Source: Akkermansiaceae bacterium (GTDB lineage Bacteria; Verrucomicrobiota; Verrucomicrobiia; Verrucomicrobiales; Akkermansiaceae). From it: a DNA stretch of 14,585 nt. The translations under genes and the position numbers were made by a program. The first letter of the stretch is position 1. Each line of letters begins with the position of its first letter. Of the stretch, positions 7,577 through 14,585 are shown one piece after another. The stretch covers positions 1-14,585 of the forward strand of contig JALZUH010000158.1 in the NCBI GenBank assembly GCA_023301645.1. Reading direction: 5' to 3'. Below the pieces are notes generated by a model. The model was not told the DNA's origin. It saw only the letters and a list, made by a program, of their open reading frames with translations, and ran no database searches.

Positions 7577-7610
7577 ACATGAAAAAAATTGCATGTAAAT
7601 AATTTCATGT
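7577..7610. promoter_or_regulatory. Triple CATG array, candidate operator for the winged-helix regulator
   Basis: In the 68-bp divergent spacer, ACATGAAA (7577-7584) and TTTCATGT (7603-7610) form an 8-bp inverted repeat. A third CATG lies midway at 7592-7595 inside GCATGTAAA. The three CATG words start at 7578, 7592 and 7606, exactly 14 bp apart. The spacer is far richer in A and T than the flanking genes. It must hold the promoters of both divergent genes, so a regulator bound here could control both. Confidence 0.5.
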
Positions 7611-7625
7611 TATTTCTTTTTTCGT

Positions 7626-8045
7626 ATGAACGAACTTACATCTCCTAGTCTGAAGGCCGCATGGGAAACCATCGAAACATGGATGCAGCATGTCAAAGCT
7701 CGCGATATCGACTCCGTCGTATCTCTCTACTGCCAGACACACAACGCATTCTGGGGAACTTTTGCCAACCAGCTCAGATGCCCACAAGCTGAGGTCCGCA
7801 CCTATTTCGACAGCTTCCTCGACGTGAAGACCATCAGCTGCACGATCGTCAGCAATACCGCGCGCCAGCTCTCAGATAATGTCGTCGCATTCTCAGGCAG
7901 CTACGAATTCGCCATCTCCCCCCATGACGAAGCGGATATAAAAGCGCTCGCTCGCTTCACCTTTACCGTCCGCAAAGAAGACGACAGCTCTGACTGGAAA
8001 ATCGTCGAGCACCACTCATCTGTGATGCCAGAAAACGGCTTTTAA
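7626..8045 (+). CDS. NTF2/SnoaL-like fold protein (CaMKII-association/DUF4440 type)
   Basis: 139 aa cytoplasmic protein of the NTF2-like cone fold, a scaffold used by many small enzymes and ligand-binding proteins. The N-terminal helix pattern AWETIETWMQHVKARDIDSV at 12-31, the strand LYCQTHNAFWGTFA, the central VVAFSGSYEFAI and the C-terminal WKIVEHHSSVMPE at about 124-136 are typical of the SgcJ/CaMKII-association branch, in which this last His-rich strand is a hallmark. No signal peptide or membrane segment is seen. The start ATG at 7626 follows a poly-pyrimidine stretch with no Shine-Dalgarno motif. Its stop codon overlaps the stop of recQ on the other strand. Biochemical role unknown; it may be controlled by the divergent winged-helix regulator. 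Confidence 0.8.
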   Translation: MNELTSPSLKAAWETIETWMQHVKARDIDSVVSLYCQTHNAFWGTFANQLRCPQAEVRTYFDSFLDVKTISCTIVSNTARQLSDNVVAFSGSYEFAISPHDEADIKALARFTFTVRKEDDSSDWKIVEHHSSVMPENGF

Positions 8046-10165
8046 TCCGCCGATACAATCTCGTCGATGAAGGCCTGAAGAAACTTCTTAGCCTTCACCT
8101 CGCCGACTCCCTTTACTCGCGCGCCTTCCTCCATCGTTTTCGGACGAAGGCGTGTGAAGAACTCAAGCGTCTTATTGGGGAAAACATGGTAATGAGGAAC
8201 CCCTGCTGCCTCAGCCAGCTTCGATCTCACGTCCTTAAGTCGTGAGTAAAGTGACGCATCGAAGTCATATTCATCGATCTTCACTCCTAGCTCGTTTTTG
8301 ACAGGGCTATTTCTCTCCGCGCTAGCAGCGTGCCTATCTGGCCAAATGATCTGGAATGATCCATCACCGCGCATCACCTTCTCACCACGAGGGGTGAGTG
8401 TTAATAGTGGGAACTCACCTTTCTGGGTGAATACCAGCCCGCTATCATGCATCGACCTGAAAAGCTCATTCAAGTAAGCTGTGCCCATCTCCTTCAGCAG
8501 CCCATAAGTAGTCAGAGTATCTAATCTAAGACGTATAATATCCTGCGACTTACTGCCCATTAGCATCTGCACAATGCGCCCTTTACCGTAGCGCCCTAGC
8601 CACTCGCCATTGGTCTTCTGGCTCATACGTGCCACCCCGCTTAGCGCCTTCCTCACAATGAGTGTTTCATCGTCACTTTTGGCGGCACGGCGCTCACCCC
8701 CGAATTCGCTATTACAAACATCACAAGTGCCGCACGTATCGGCATCATCCTCACCAAAGTATTCGAGAATCGCCTGCTGACGACACTGGCGACCGTAGCA
8801 AAGCTGCACCATCGCATCGAGCTTCTGCCTATCGCGGCGCTCTTTTTGCTCTAATGCCTCCTTATCAAGATCAAGGTCACGAGCGAGCACATCTGGCCGA
8901 AGTAACCGCGTGCCCTTCATCCTCTGTCCAGCAATATCAAATCGCTCAATATATCCGCCACGAGCCAGAGCCACGAGTGCTGAGCCTGTCGCCATGCCGT
9001 TCTTCATCTCAGCACCTGCGCTGATCTCATCGAGTGTCCGCTTTACCTCGAATTCCCTATCAGCATCATTTTGTAGGAACTGATACACCTTAGAAATATT
9101 AGCATGCCCAGGATTACTCCCCTCGATGAAAAACTCCTGCGTGCGAGTATCTGCGTAGTTAAAAAACAGCTCACAGTAGGCAGCCTCACCATCACGGCCA
9201 GCACGGCCAGCCTCCTGATAATAAGCCTCCACACTACCCGGGATTTCAAAGTGGGCGACAAACCTCACATCAGATCGATCAATGCCCATACCGAAGGCAT
9301 TGGTTGCTACCGCGACATCGGCCTCCTTACTGATAAAAACATTCTGTGTCCGATCCCGCTCATTGATCGTCATACCACCGTGGTAGGCAATACTCTTGAT
9401 CCCCCAGGCATGCAGCATTTCTGCGACCTCCTCGACCCGTTTACGCGTAGAGCAGTAGATAACTCCCGTCCTCCACTCACTAATGATCTCGCGCAGGCGC
9501 GCATACTTCGCCTTCTGCTTATCCATTGAGGTAATAGCAAGGGTTAGATTCGGACGACTAAACCCACTGACCGTCTCAAACGGGTCGCGCAGACTTAGCA
9601 CCTTCATAATATCAGCACGCACCGCAGAAGTAGCTGTTGCGGTAAGCGCGATAGCCTGTGGTCTGCCCAATGCCTCCACCACCCTACCTAGCTTCATATA
9701 CTCAGGTCGGAAGTCATGCCCCCACTGGCTCAGACAGTGCGCCTCATCCACGGCAAATAGTGAGATATTCACATCCTTAAGAGCCGTCATAAAACTCTCA
9801 GCACGAAACCGCTCGGGTGCGATATAGACGAGCTTAAACTCCCCCGCCTTCATCCGCTCGATACGATCTCGCTGCTCAGGCCAAGCAAGTGTTGAGTTAA
9901 TCATCGTCGCAGGAACCCCTCTCTCATGAAGCGCATCCACCTGATCCTTCATCAGCGCGATGAGTGGCGAGATCACCAGAGTCACCCCATCCAAGCACAT
10001 CGCCGGTAGCTGATAGCAGAGAGACTTACCTCCACCTGTAGGCATCACCACTAGACCGTCCTGACCCGATAAGATCTGATCGACCACCCCCTCCTGACCA
10101 TCCAGAAAAGCGTCGAAACCAAAATACTCCTTCAGTGCCTCTAAGGGCTTAGCGATAACGGCCAT
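8042..10165 (-). CDS. recQ: ATP-dependent DNA helicase RecQ
   Basis: 3'-5' superfamily 2 DNA helicase that processes stalled forks and recombination intermediates. From the ATG at 10165 it is 707 aa. The open frame goes back to a TTG at 10186, but the extra seven residues do not belong to the family. Visible parts: Walker A MPTGGGKSLC with Lys47, DEAH at 140-143 followed by the RecQ aromatic loop CLSQWGHDFRPEY, motif VI YYQEAGRAGRDG near 315-326, a zinc site with Cys461, Cys478, Cys481 and Cys484, a winged-helix (RQC) region at about 490-610, and a C-terminal HRDC domain at about 630-707. Full-length and apparently intact; somewhat longer than E. coli RecQ because of the linker before HRDC. 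It converges on the NTF2-like gene with overlapping stops and is divergent from a DEDDy exonuclease gene. Confidence 0.96.
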   Translation of the reverse strand: MAVIAKPLEALKEYFGFDAFLDGQEGVVDQILSGQDGLVVMPTGGGKSLCYQLPAMCLDGVTLVISPLIALMKDQVDALHERGVPATMINSTLAWPEQRDRIERMKAGEFKLVYIAPERFRAESFMTALKDVNISLFAVDEAHCLSQWGHDFRPEYMKLGRVVEALGRPQAIALTATATSAVRADIMKVLSLRDPFETVSGFSRPNLTLAITSMDKQKAKYARLREIISEWRTGVIYCSTRKRVEEVAEMLHAWGIKSIAYHGGMTINERDRTQNVFISKEADVAVATNAFGMGIDRSDVRFVAHFEIPGSVEAYYQEAGRAGRDGEAAYCELFFNYADTRTQEFFIEGSNPGHANISKVYQFLQNDADREFEVKRTLDEISAGAEMKNGMATGSALVALARGGYIERFDIAGQRMKGTRLLRPDVLARDLDLDKEALEQKERRDRQKLDAMVQLCYGRQCRQQAILEYFGEDDADTCGTCDVCNSEFGGERRAAKSDDETLIVRKALSGVARMSQKTNGEWLGRYGKGRIVQMLMGSKSQDIIRLRLDTLTTYGLLKEMGTAYLNELFRSMHDSGLVFTQKGEFPLLTLTPRGEKVMRGDGSFQIIWPDRHAASAERNSPVKNELGVKIDEYDFDASLYSRLKDVRSKLAEAAGVPHYHVFPNKTLEFFTRLRPKTMEEGARVKGVGEVKAKKFLQAFIDEIVSAD

Positions 10166-10338
10166 AGCTAGAAACAGATAAAACAAATCCTACCCACGAA
10201 ATCAACGCTCAAGAAATAAAAGGCTGCCTAAATCTCCACCCCAGCCCCCATCTCTCACTCGCTGCTCTCTCGCGCTTAAAGCCCATTTCCAACTTAATAG
10301 CGCTTGCTTCTTCCCCCCAGATTCTTAACTCTTCATCC

Positions 10339-10899
10339 ATGTCGAATATCGTTTACTTTGATCTCGAAACCCAGCGCAGCTTCGGTGATGTAGGAGGCGC
10401 TGCCAATAAGGATAAAATGGGCATTTCAGTCGGTGTAGCATACTCTACCAAGACAGAGAAATACCATGTCTTCGGGGAAAACGATACCGACGAGCTCGTA
10501 GACATGCTCATCAAAGCTGACCTCGTCGTCGGCTATAACCACATCTACTTCGACTACCCTGTGCTCCAAGGCTACACCATCCTCGACCTCCCTAACCAAA
10601 CACTCAATCTCGACATGATGCTCGACATTGAGAAAGCCCTCGGCCATCGCCTTAAGCTCGACTCACTGGCAGAAGCCTCCGTCGGCGAGGGAAAGTCTGC
10701 CAGCGGACTAGACGCGCTTCGCTGGTGGCAACTGTATAAAAAAACGGGGGACAAGAAGCACATGATGAATATCGCCGAATACTGCTGTTATGACGTTAAA
10801 GTCACCAAATGCGTCCACGAATACGGCATCGAGCACGGCCACCTGAAGTATAAAGATCGTAATGGCAACGTCGCCGAAGTAGCCGTCGACTGGGCCTAG
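10339..10899 (+). CDS. Stand-alone DEDDy 3'-5' exonuclease (RNase H-like, YprB-type)
   Basis: 186 aa RNase H-fold exonuclease without other domains. The catalytic acids are all visible: Asp8 and Glu10 in VYFDLETQ, Asp72 in YNHIYFDYPVL, and Asp152 with Tyr148 in YCCYDVKVT, the YxxxD form that defines the DEDDy class. The segment LKLDSLAEASVGEGKSASG between the second and third motifs resembles the RNase_H_2 (YprB/MrfB-like) group, whose members often act beside a helicase. The start ATG is at 10339. The gene is divergent from recQ across a 173-bp spacer, so a role with RecQ in DNA repair is plausible but inferred. DNA versus RNA preference cannot be told from sequence. Confidence 0.82.
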   Translation: MSNIVYFDLETQRSFGDVGGAANKDKMGISVGVAYSTKTEKYHVFGENDTDELVDMLIKADLVVGYNHIYFDYPVLQGYTILDLPNQTLNLDMMLDIEKALGHRLKLDSLAEASVGEGKSASGLDALRWWQLYKKTGDKKHMMNIAEYCCYDVKVTKCVHEYGIEHGHLKYKDRNGNVAEVAVDWA

Positions 10900-11000
10900 C
10901 AACACGCCTACCCGCTCGAAACAAATCATCAACTGGCAGGGATAACAAAAATTTGCTATCGCCTAATACTAGAGATGAGCTAAGAGTATCACCACACCTT

Positions 11001-11630
11001 ATGAATTACCGCGCACTCATCTTCGATTTGGATGGCACCATTGCCGACACACTCGATGAAGCGCTAAAGATTTATAACCAAATGGCCGTCGAATATGAGC
11101 TTCGCAATATTGACGAAAGCGAGCTCCCTTTTCTACGAACACTGAGCCTCTCTGAGTTCTTTGAGCACCTACAAATTTCCAAACTCAAAGTCCCCAAAAT
11201 GCTCTTCCAAGGGACAAAGTTACTCAAGGCAAGTATCCCACAGATCAATATGATCGACGGCATGAAAGAAGTCCTCCTCACCCTCCGAGAGCAAACAGAC
11301 TACTTTGGCATCTTGACCTCGAACTCTGAGGAAAATGCGCAACTCTTTCTGCAAACTCACGACTCTGAGCACCTCTTTGACTTCGTAACATCGACCTCCA
11401 AGATCACTGGCAAATCACGCTACCTTAAGCGCATCCTTAAGAAATACTCGCTCAAGCGCGATGAGCTCATCTATATTGGCGATGAGACCCGTGATGTCGT
11501 ATCAGCTAAAAAAGCAGGTGTGGCCGTCGCAGCTGTCACCTTTGGCTTTAATGCTGAAGAAGCACTTGCCAAAGAACAGCCTGACTACATCTGCCGTTCA
11601 CCGCAGGATCTTCTCAGCGCACTGAGCTAA
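11001..11630 (+). CDS. HAD-superfamily phosphatase (phosphoglycolate phosphatase-like)
   Basis: 209 aa haloacid dehalogenase-fold hydrolase. Motif I is IFDLDGTIADT with nucleophile Asp9 and acid/base Asp11, motif II is ILTSNSEE near 104-111, the motif III lysine is Lys138 in TGKSRYLKRIL, and motif IV is YIGDETRDVVSAKKAG with Asp161 and Asp165. The helical cap between motifs I and II, at about residues 16-85, is the C1 type found in Gph and PpaX relatives. The frame opens at a TTG (10953), but the ATG at 11001 places the nucleophile at the usual distance from the N-terminus and is preferred. Substrate is uncertain: phosphoglycolate, pyrophosphate or another small phosphoester. It converges with holA, with 40 bp between the stop codons and only a weak hairpin (CTGAG/CTCAG, 11622-11637) before a short T run. 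Confidence 0.88.
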   Translation: MNYRALIFDLDGTIADTLDEALKIYNQMAVEYELRNIDESELPFLRTLSLSEFFEHLQISKLKVPKMLFQGTKLLKASIPQINMIDGMKEVLLTLREQTDYFGILTSNSEENAQLFLQTHDSEHLFDFVTSTSKITGKSRYLKRILKKYSLKRDELIYIGDETRDVVSAKKAGVAVAAVTFGFNAEEALAKEQPDYICRSPQDLLSALS

Positions 11631-11670
11631 ATCTCAGCTTGCCGTTTTTCGCACACCAGAAACACGCCCA

Positions 11671-12759
11671 TTATGGAGTGCAAACATGAGCAATGAGACG
11701 GTGCAGCACCACTCGCTGATCGAGACCACTCGTCACCAGCGACTTATCGGCAGCCAAGCAAGCCTCCATCGATGCTCGTAGCTTAGCTAGCCCAAATTTT
11801 TCCGCATTCTTACTGGCCAAAAACAATGGGTAAGCATTTACCCCACCCGCCTTCTTCTGCGGTAACCACGCGCGTTCACTCTCAGGCAGGGCATTAAGAG
11901 CGCCTGCATATTGGTTATAGTTACCATTAGGAATATTGCGCCCATCACTCGCAGCAGCTGCCATAAAAAGATTCCTCACCGTAGGAATGATCGAAGCGCG
12001 CAGAATACCAATGGCCGTCTCCTTACGCGCAAGCTGCTGATCAATGAGCTCAAAAGCCCGCCCAGCATCTCTCTTCTGAATGGCATTACCAATCTCAAAC
12101 ACCACGCCAGCACGACTAAGAGGCACCAGCGTTCTTACATCAGCCTCAGTCACCTCCCGACGCTCACCTAGATAAATATCAATCTTCTCTAGCTCAGAAT
12201 TAATCTGGCGAGTGTCCTCACCAGCCAGCATCACAAAAAGCTCAAGAGCATCTGGCTGAAAGATCAAATCATGCTGATCAGCTCGTGCTCTTACCAGCTG
12301 AGCTACCTGCTCCTGCCATCCGTCGCGAGAAACATCGGGCTTATCATAGCTCTCCACCCGCCCCTCAGCGAAGAGGAACTTCGAGAGTGCGCGGCTCTTG
12401 TTCAGCGACGAAGCACTTAGAATAAAGACAATCCCCTCAGCCAGCCCCTCCTTCAGACAATCCAGAAGTGCCTCAGCGCCTTTCTTCGTCGCCTCCGCCA
12501 TGCTGGTGCGATCACTCGCGAGGAAATTAACGTTTTTCAACCAAACCGTCTTACCGCCACCAAAAAATGGCAATGTCTGCAATGACTCAACCACCAAGCT
12601 ACATGCCTTCAGCGCGTCATCAGCATTACCAGCCGTGCCATTGATGATTTCTTGAGAAAACTCATCTCCACCCTCTGGCTTCAGCTTATTATAGAGCTTC
12701 AGAGATTGCTCAGACACTGTCCCCTCATCTGTTCCTGTCATCACATAAATCTGGCTCAC
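11671..12759 (-). CDS. holA: DNA polymerase III subunit delta
   Basis: Delta subunit of the clamp loader, which opens the beta sliding clamp and loads it on DNA. Residues from the start: IYVMTGTDEGTVSEQSL opens the Rossmann-like domain I (the usual IYxLxGxDE pattern), LPFFGGGKTVWLKNVNFL matches the family motif that follows the first helices, and GIVFILSASSLNKSRALSK matches the strand-helix with conserved Lys. LFVMLAGEDTRQINSELEKI is the hallmark G-D-R/NEL-type segment of domain II, and AFELIDQQLARKETAIGILR begins the C-terminal collar domain. About 362 aa from GTG at 12759, a normal length. The frame continues upstream to an ATG at 12795, but the added MMFLCC segment looks foreign; an ATG at 12741 would start too late. 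Divergent from the sulfatase gene, convergent with the HAD gene. Confidence 0.9.
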   Translation of the reverse strand: MSQIYVMTGTDEGTVSEQSLKLYNKLKPEGGDEFSQEIINGTAGNADDALKACSLVVESLQTLPFFGGGKTVWLKNVNFLASDRTSMAEATKKGAEALLDCLKEGLAEGIVFILSASSLNKSRALSKFLFAEGRVESYDKPDVSRDGWQEQVAQLVRARADQHDLIFQPDALELFVMLAGEDTRQINSELEKIDIYLGERREVTEADVRTLVPLSRAGVVFEIGNAIQKRDAGRAFELIDQQLARKETAIGILRASIIPTVRNLFMAAAASDGRNIPNGNYNQYAGALNALPESERAWLPQKKAGGVNAYPLFLASKNAEKFGLAKLRASMEACLAADKSLVTSGLDQRVVLHRLIAHVCTP

Positions 12760-12874
12760 GCCGCCAACAATCACGGAACAGCACAAAAACATCAAATACC
12801 AAATACCACTCGGCGGAAATATCTACCCCACCACAACTTACCTCTAACCATCACTAACTAGACATTTCTCTTTT

Positions 12875-12887
12875 TATTGTCACAATA
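12875..12887. promoter_or_regulatory. Perfect 13-bp palindrome upstream of the sulfatase gene
   Basis: TATTGTCACAATA has perfect 6-bp arms around one central base and ends 29 bp before the sulfatase ATG, in the spacer divergent from holA. It overlaps TTGTCA, which resembles a -35 box, with TGTATA 18 bp further on as a poor -10 candidate. The position fits an operator or activator site, but the promoter assignment is weak. Confidence 0.35.
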
Positions 12888-12916
12888 TACGACTACTATC
12901 TGTATACAAAAATATC

Positions 12917-14410
12917 ATGTTAGCCCAGTCACTCAGAAAACTAATCCTATTAGCGCCCTTACTCATCGGCACTCATATCCTACAGGCAAAAACCCCACCT
13001 AACATTGTAGTCTTTCTTGTAGACGACCTCGGCTACATGGACATCGGAGCCAATAACCCAGACTCCTTCTACGAAACGCCACATATCGACAATCTTGCCA
13101 AATCAGGAATGCGCTTCACCAACGGCTACGCATCTAACCCAGTATGCTCACCAACTCGCTACAGCCTACTGACAGGTAAATACCCAACCCGCGCAGCCAT
13201 TACCAACTTCATCCCACCAGCTAATGTAAAGCTACGCGCAGGTAAGTTCCTACCAGCGACTATCCTTCACTCCATGCCGCTAGAGGAAATCACCCTAGCT
13301 AATGCTCTAAAAACCAAAGGTTACAGCACCTTCTTTGCAGGTAAATGGCATCTAGGAGAGAGCATAGAAACATACCCGCAGAACCGTGGCTTTGACATTA
13401 ACTTCGGAGGACACAGCTCAGGCGGACCATACACAGGTAAAAAATACTTCGCCCCCTACAAAAACCCAAGCATCGCAGAAGAAGGACCAGAAGGTGAGCA
13501 CCTACCAGCCCGTCTCGCGAAGGAAACATCCAAGTTCATCACTGCCAATAAAGACAAGCCCTTCTTTGCCTACCTCTCCTTCTACTCCGTCCACACACCT
13601 CTCATTGGCCGCCCCGATCTTGTGGAGAAATACAAGGCCAAGGCAAAAACCCTCAGCACCAACGATAAGCCATGGGGAAAAGAAGAGAAACTCTCAGGAA
13701 AAGGAAGCCTGCCAGTCCGCAACGTCCAAAATCACCCTGTCTACGCAGCCATGGTCGAAGCAATGGACTTAGCTGTCGGTGACGTGCTCAAAACCATCGA
13801 AACACTAGGTCTTTCAGATAACACGATCGTCGTCTTCACATCTGATAATGGAGGCCTCGCCATCACAGCCGGCACCCCTACCAGTAACCTCCCACTTCGC
13901 GGAGGTAAGGGCTGGGTCTACGAAGGAGGCATTCGTGAGCCATGGATCGTCAGATACCCCGGAGTCACTGCAGCAGGTAAAACCTCTGACGAGCTCATCT
14001 GCTCTATCGACCTCTTCCCAACAGTAGCCAAAGCTGCCAACGTCGCAGTAGACCACCTCATCGACGGTATTGACATCGTCCCCGCGCTCAAAGGCGGCGA
14101 ACTCGACCGTGAAGCACTCTACTGGCACTACCCTCACTACAGTAACCAAGGTGGAATTCCCGGTGGAGCTATACGCATCGGCGACTACAAGTTAGTCGAA
14201 CGCTACGAAGACGGCAGAGTCCACCTCTACAATCTCAAAAACGACCTCGCTGAGCAAAACGACCTCGCTGAGCAGCAGCCAGAGCTGGTCGCATCCATGA
14301 GAAAGAAACTCCACAGCTGGTATCAAGATACAGGAGCCAAGTTCCTACGAGAGAAGACTAGCAATAAATCAGGCGCAAAACCTTGGCGCCCAGAATACAT
14401 GAAAAAGTAG
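12917..14410 (+). CDS. Secreted sulfatase (S1 family, formylglycine type)
   Basis: 497 aa exported arylsulfatase-fold enzyme that removes sulfate esters, in marine Verrucomicrobiota usually from algal or animal polysaccharides. A signal peptide covers about 1-24 (hydrophobic core LILLAPLLIG, cleavage near LQA-K). The active site is complete: metal ligands Asp36 and Asp37 in LVDDLGY, the maturation motif CSPTR at 77-81 with Cys77 converted to formylglycine, Lys143 and His145 in AGKWHLGE, His226 in YSVHTPL, Asp310 and Asn311 in TSDNGG, and Lys331 in RGGKGW. The C-terminal half carries the usual LYWHYPHY and LYNLKND segments. The exact substrate cannot be read from sequence. The Cys-type motif needs a separate maturase, not seen here. 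No glycoside hydrolase or transporter is adjacent, so this is an isolated sulfatase within the window. Confidence 0.94.
   Translation: MLAQSLRKLILLAPLLIGTHILQAKTPPNIVVFLVDDLGYMDIGANNPDSFYETPHIDNLAKSGMRFTNGYASNPVCSPTRYSLLTGKYPTRAAITNFIPPANVKLRAGKFLPATILHSMPLEEITLANALKTKGYSTFFAGKWHLGESIETYPQNRGFDINFGGHSSGGPYTGKKYFAPYKNPSIAEEGPEGEHLPARLAKETSKFITANKDKPFFAYLSFYSVHTPLIGRPDLVEKYKAKAKTLSTNDKPWGKEEKLSGKGSLPVRNVQNHPVYAAMVEAMDLAVGDVLKTIETLGLSDNTIVVFTSDNGGLAITAGTPTSNLPLRGGKGWVYEGGIREPWIVRYPGVTAAGKTSDELICSIDLFPTVAKAANVAVDHLIDGIDIVPALKGGELDREALYWHYPHYSNQGGIPGGAIRIGDYKLVERYEDGRVHLYNLKNDLAEQNDLAEQQPELVASMRKKLHSWYQDTGAKFLREKTSNKSGAKPWRPEYMKK
14240..14275 (+). repeat. 18-bp tandem duplication inside the sulfatase gene
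   Basis: Two adjacent copies of an 18-bp unit (14240-14257 and 14258-14275) match at 17 of 18 bases and encode NDLAEQ twice. The region is the C-terminal segment where sulfatases often carry a ND..E.NDLA pattern, so part of the similarity is expected at the protein level. The near-identical DNA suggests a small in-frame slippage duplication. Confidence 0.6.
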
Positions 14411-14459
14411 TCTCCGCCTAAAAGCGGACGCTGCATCTTCACGTTCCTAAATCCCTATC

Positions 14460-14507
14460 AGCCTAGCTGAGTAAAGAATCACACTTTGCCAGCTAGGCTT
14501 CTTTCTA
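14460..14507 (+). terminator. Terminator-like hairpin after the sulfatase gene
   Basis: AGCCTAGCTG (14460-14469) pairs perfectly with CAGCTAGGCT (14490-14499), with inner AAAG/CTTT pairing in the 20-nt loop. It is followed by a pyrimidine run TCTTTCT and not a clean T tract. It lies 50 bp after the sulfatase stop and most likely ends that transcript, though the loop is large and the T run interrupted. Confidence 0.6.
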
Positions 14508-14525
14508 TGAGGCTGCCTCACCGCA

Positions 14526-14585
14526 TCACTTTTCGCGGTCATTGATATAGCCTAGTAAAAGCGCATATAAAGCTGCGACACTGTT
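14526..14585 (-). CDS. Possible 3' end of a gene entering from the right edge
   Basis: Read on the minus strand from the window edge, the frame gives NSVAALYALLLGYINDREK followed by TGA at 14528-14526. The composition (an amphipathic helix ending in a charged tail) looks like the C-terminus of a real protein, and the position just beyond the terminator-like hairpin suits a gene converging on the sulfatase. Only 19 codons are visible, and an open frame of that length is common by chance, so this is tentative and the product is unknown. Confidence 0.35.
   Translation of the reverse strand, partial: NSVAALYALLLGYINDREK

Noticed and set aside
8662..9827. Plus-strand frames of 114-141 codons opposite recQ
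   Set aside because: They are antisense to conserved helicase and RQC segments, and their composition follows from recQ codon usage.
10166..10338. Promoter search in the recQ/exonuclease spacer
   Set aside because: Several TTAA-rich words occur but no -35/-10 pair with proper spacing on either strand, and no clear inverted repeat.
11622..11648. Hairpin plus T run between the HAD and holA genes as a terminator
   Set aside because: The stem is only five base pairs and the T run starts several bases after it; too weak to list as a terminator.
13386..14149. Frames of 128 (plus) and 111 (minus) codons inside the sulfatase gene
   Set aside because: Both are out-of-frame shadows of a gene with a complete active site; their sequences are low in recognisable structure.
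14413..14428. TCCGC/GCGGA hairpin right after the sulfatase stop
   Set aside because: Five-base-pair stem with no T run, and a much stronger hairpin lies 30 bp further on.

Overview
The window is ordinary, gene-dense bacterial chromosome at about half GC. It most likely comes from the PVC group and probably from Verrucomicrobiota: a histone-like Lys/Ala-rich tail on a penicillin-binding protein, a bactofilin of the short PVC style, a PDZ-bearing HtrA pseudoprotease and a lone sulfatase all fit. No rRNA marker is present, so this is inference. No mobile element, CRISPR array, tRNA or rRNA was seen, and no gene shows an internal frameshift.

Layout. (1) Positions 1-3335, minus strand: two tandem class A penicillin-binding proteins (peptidoglycan glycosyltransferase/transpeptidase). 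The downstream one runs off the left edge. (2) Positions 3493-6105, plus strand, divergent from the PBPs: a catalytically complete HtrA-type serine protease, a related protein that has lost the catalytic His and Ser and appears to carry its PDZ domain inside the protease fold, and a bactofilin. A symmetric terminator at 6149-6181 closes this run. (3) Positions 6226-7557, minus strand: a small winged-helix regulator followed by a CNNM/DUF21 membrane protein. Divergent from it is an NTF2/SnoaL-like protein (7626-8045). The AT-rich spacer between them holds three CATG words exactly 14 bp apart. (4) Positions 8042-10899: RecQ helicase on the minus strand, divergent from a stand-alone DEDDy 3'-5' exonuclease on the plus strand. 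(5) Positions 11001-12759: a HAD phosphatase converging on holA (DNA polymerase III delta). (6) Positions 12917-14410: a secreted sulfatase, followed by a terminator-like hairpin and possibly the 3' end of a minus-strand gene entering from the right edge.

How the genes may work together. The left 6 kb looks like a cell-envelope block: wall synthases on one strand, and a periplasmic protease, its pseudoprotease partner and a shape-determining cytoskeletal protein on the other, all around one short divergent promoter region. The centre and right hold DNA repair and replication genes (recQ, exonuclease, holA). None of the genes with a visible start has a recognisable Shine-Dalgarno motif within about 15 nt of it, which suggests SD-independent initiation is the norm here. 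The best lead for something under-described is the HtrA / PDZ-embedded pseudo-HtrA / bactofilin run opposite the PBP pair.
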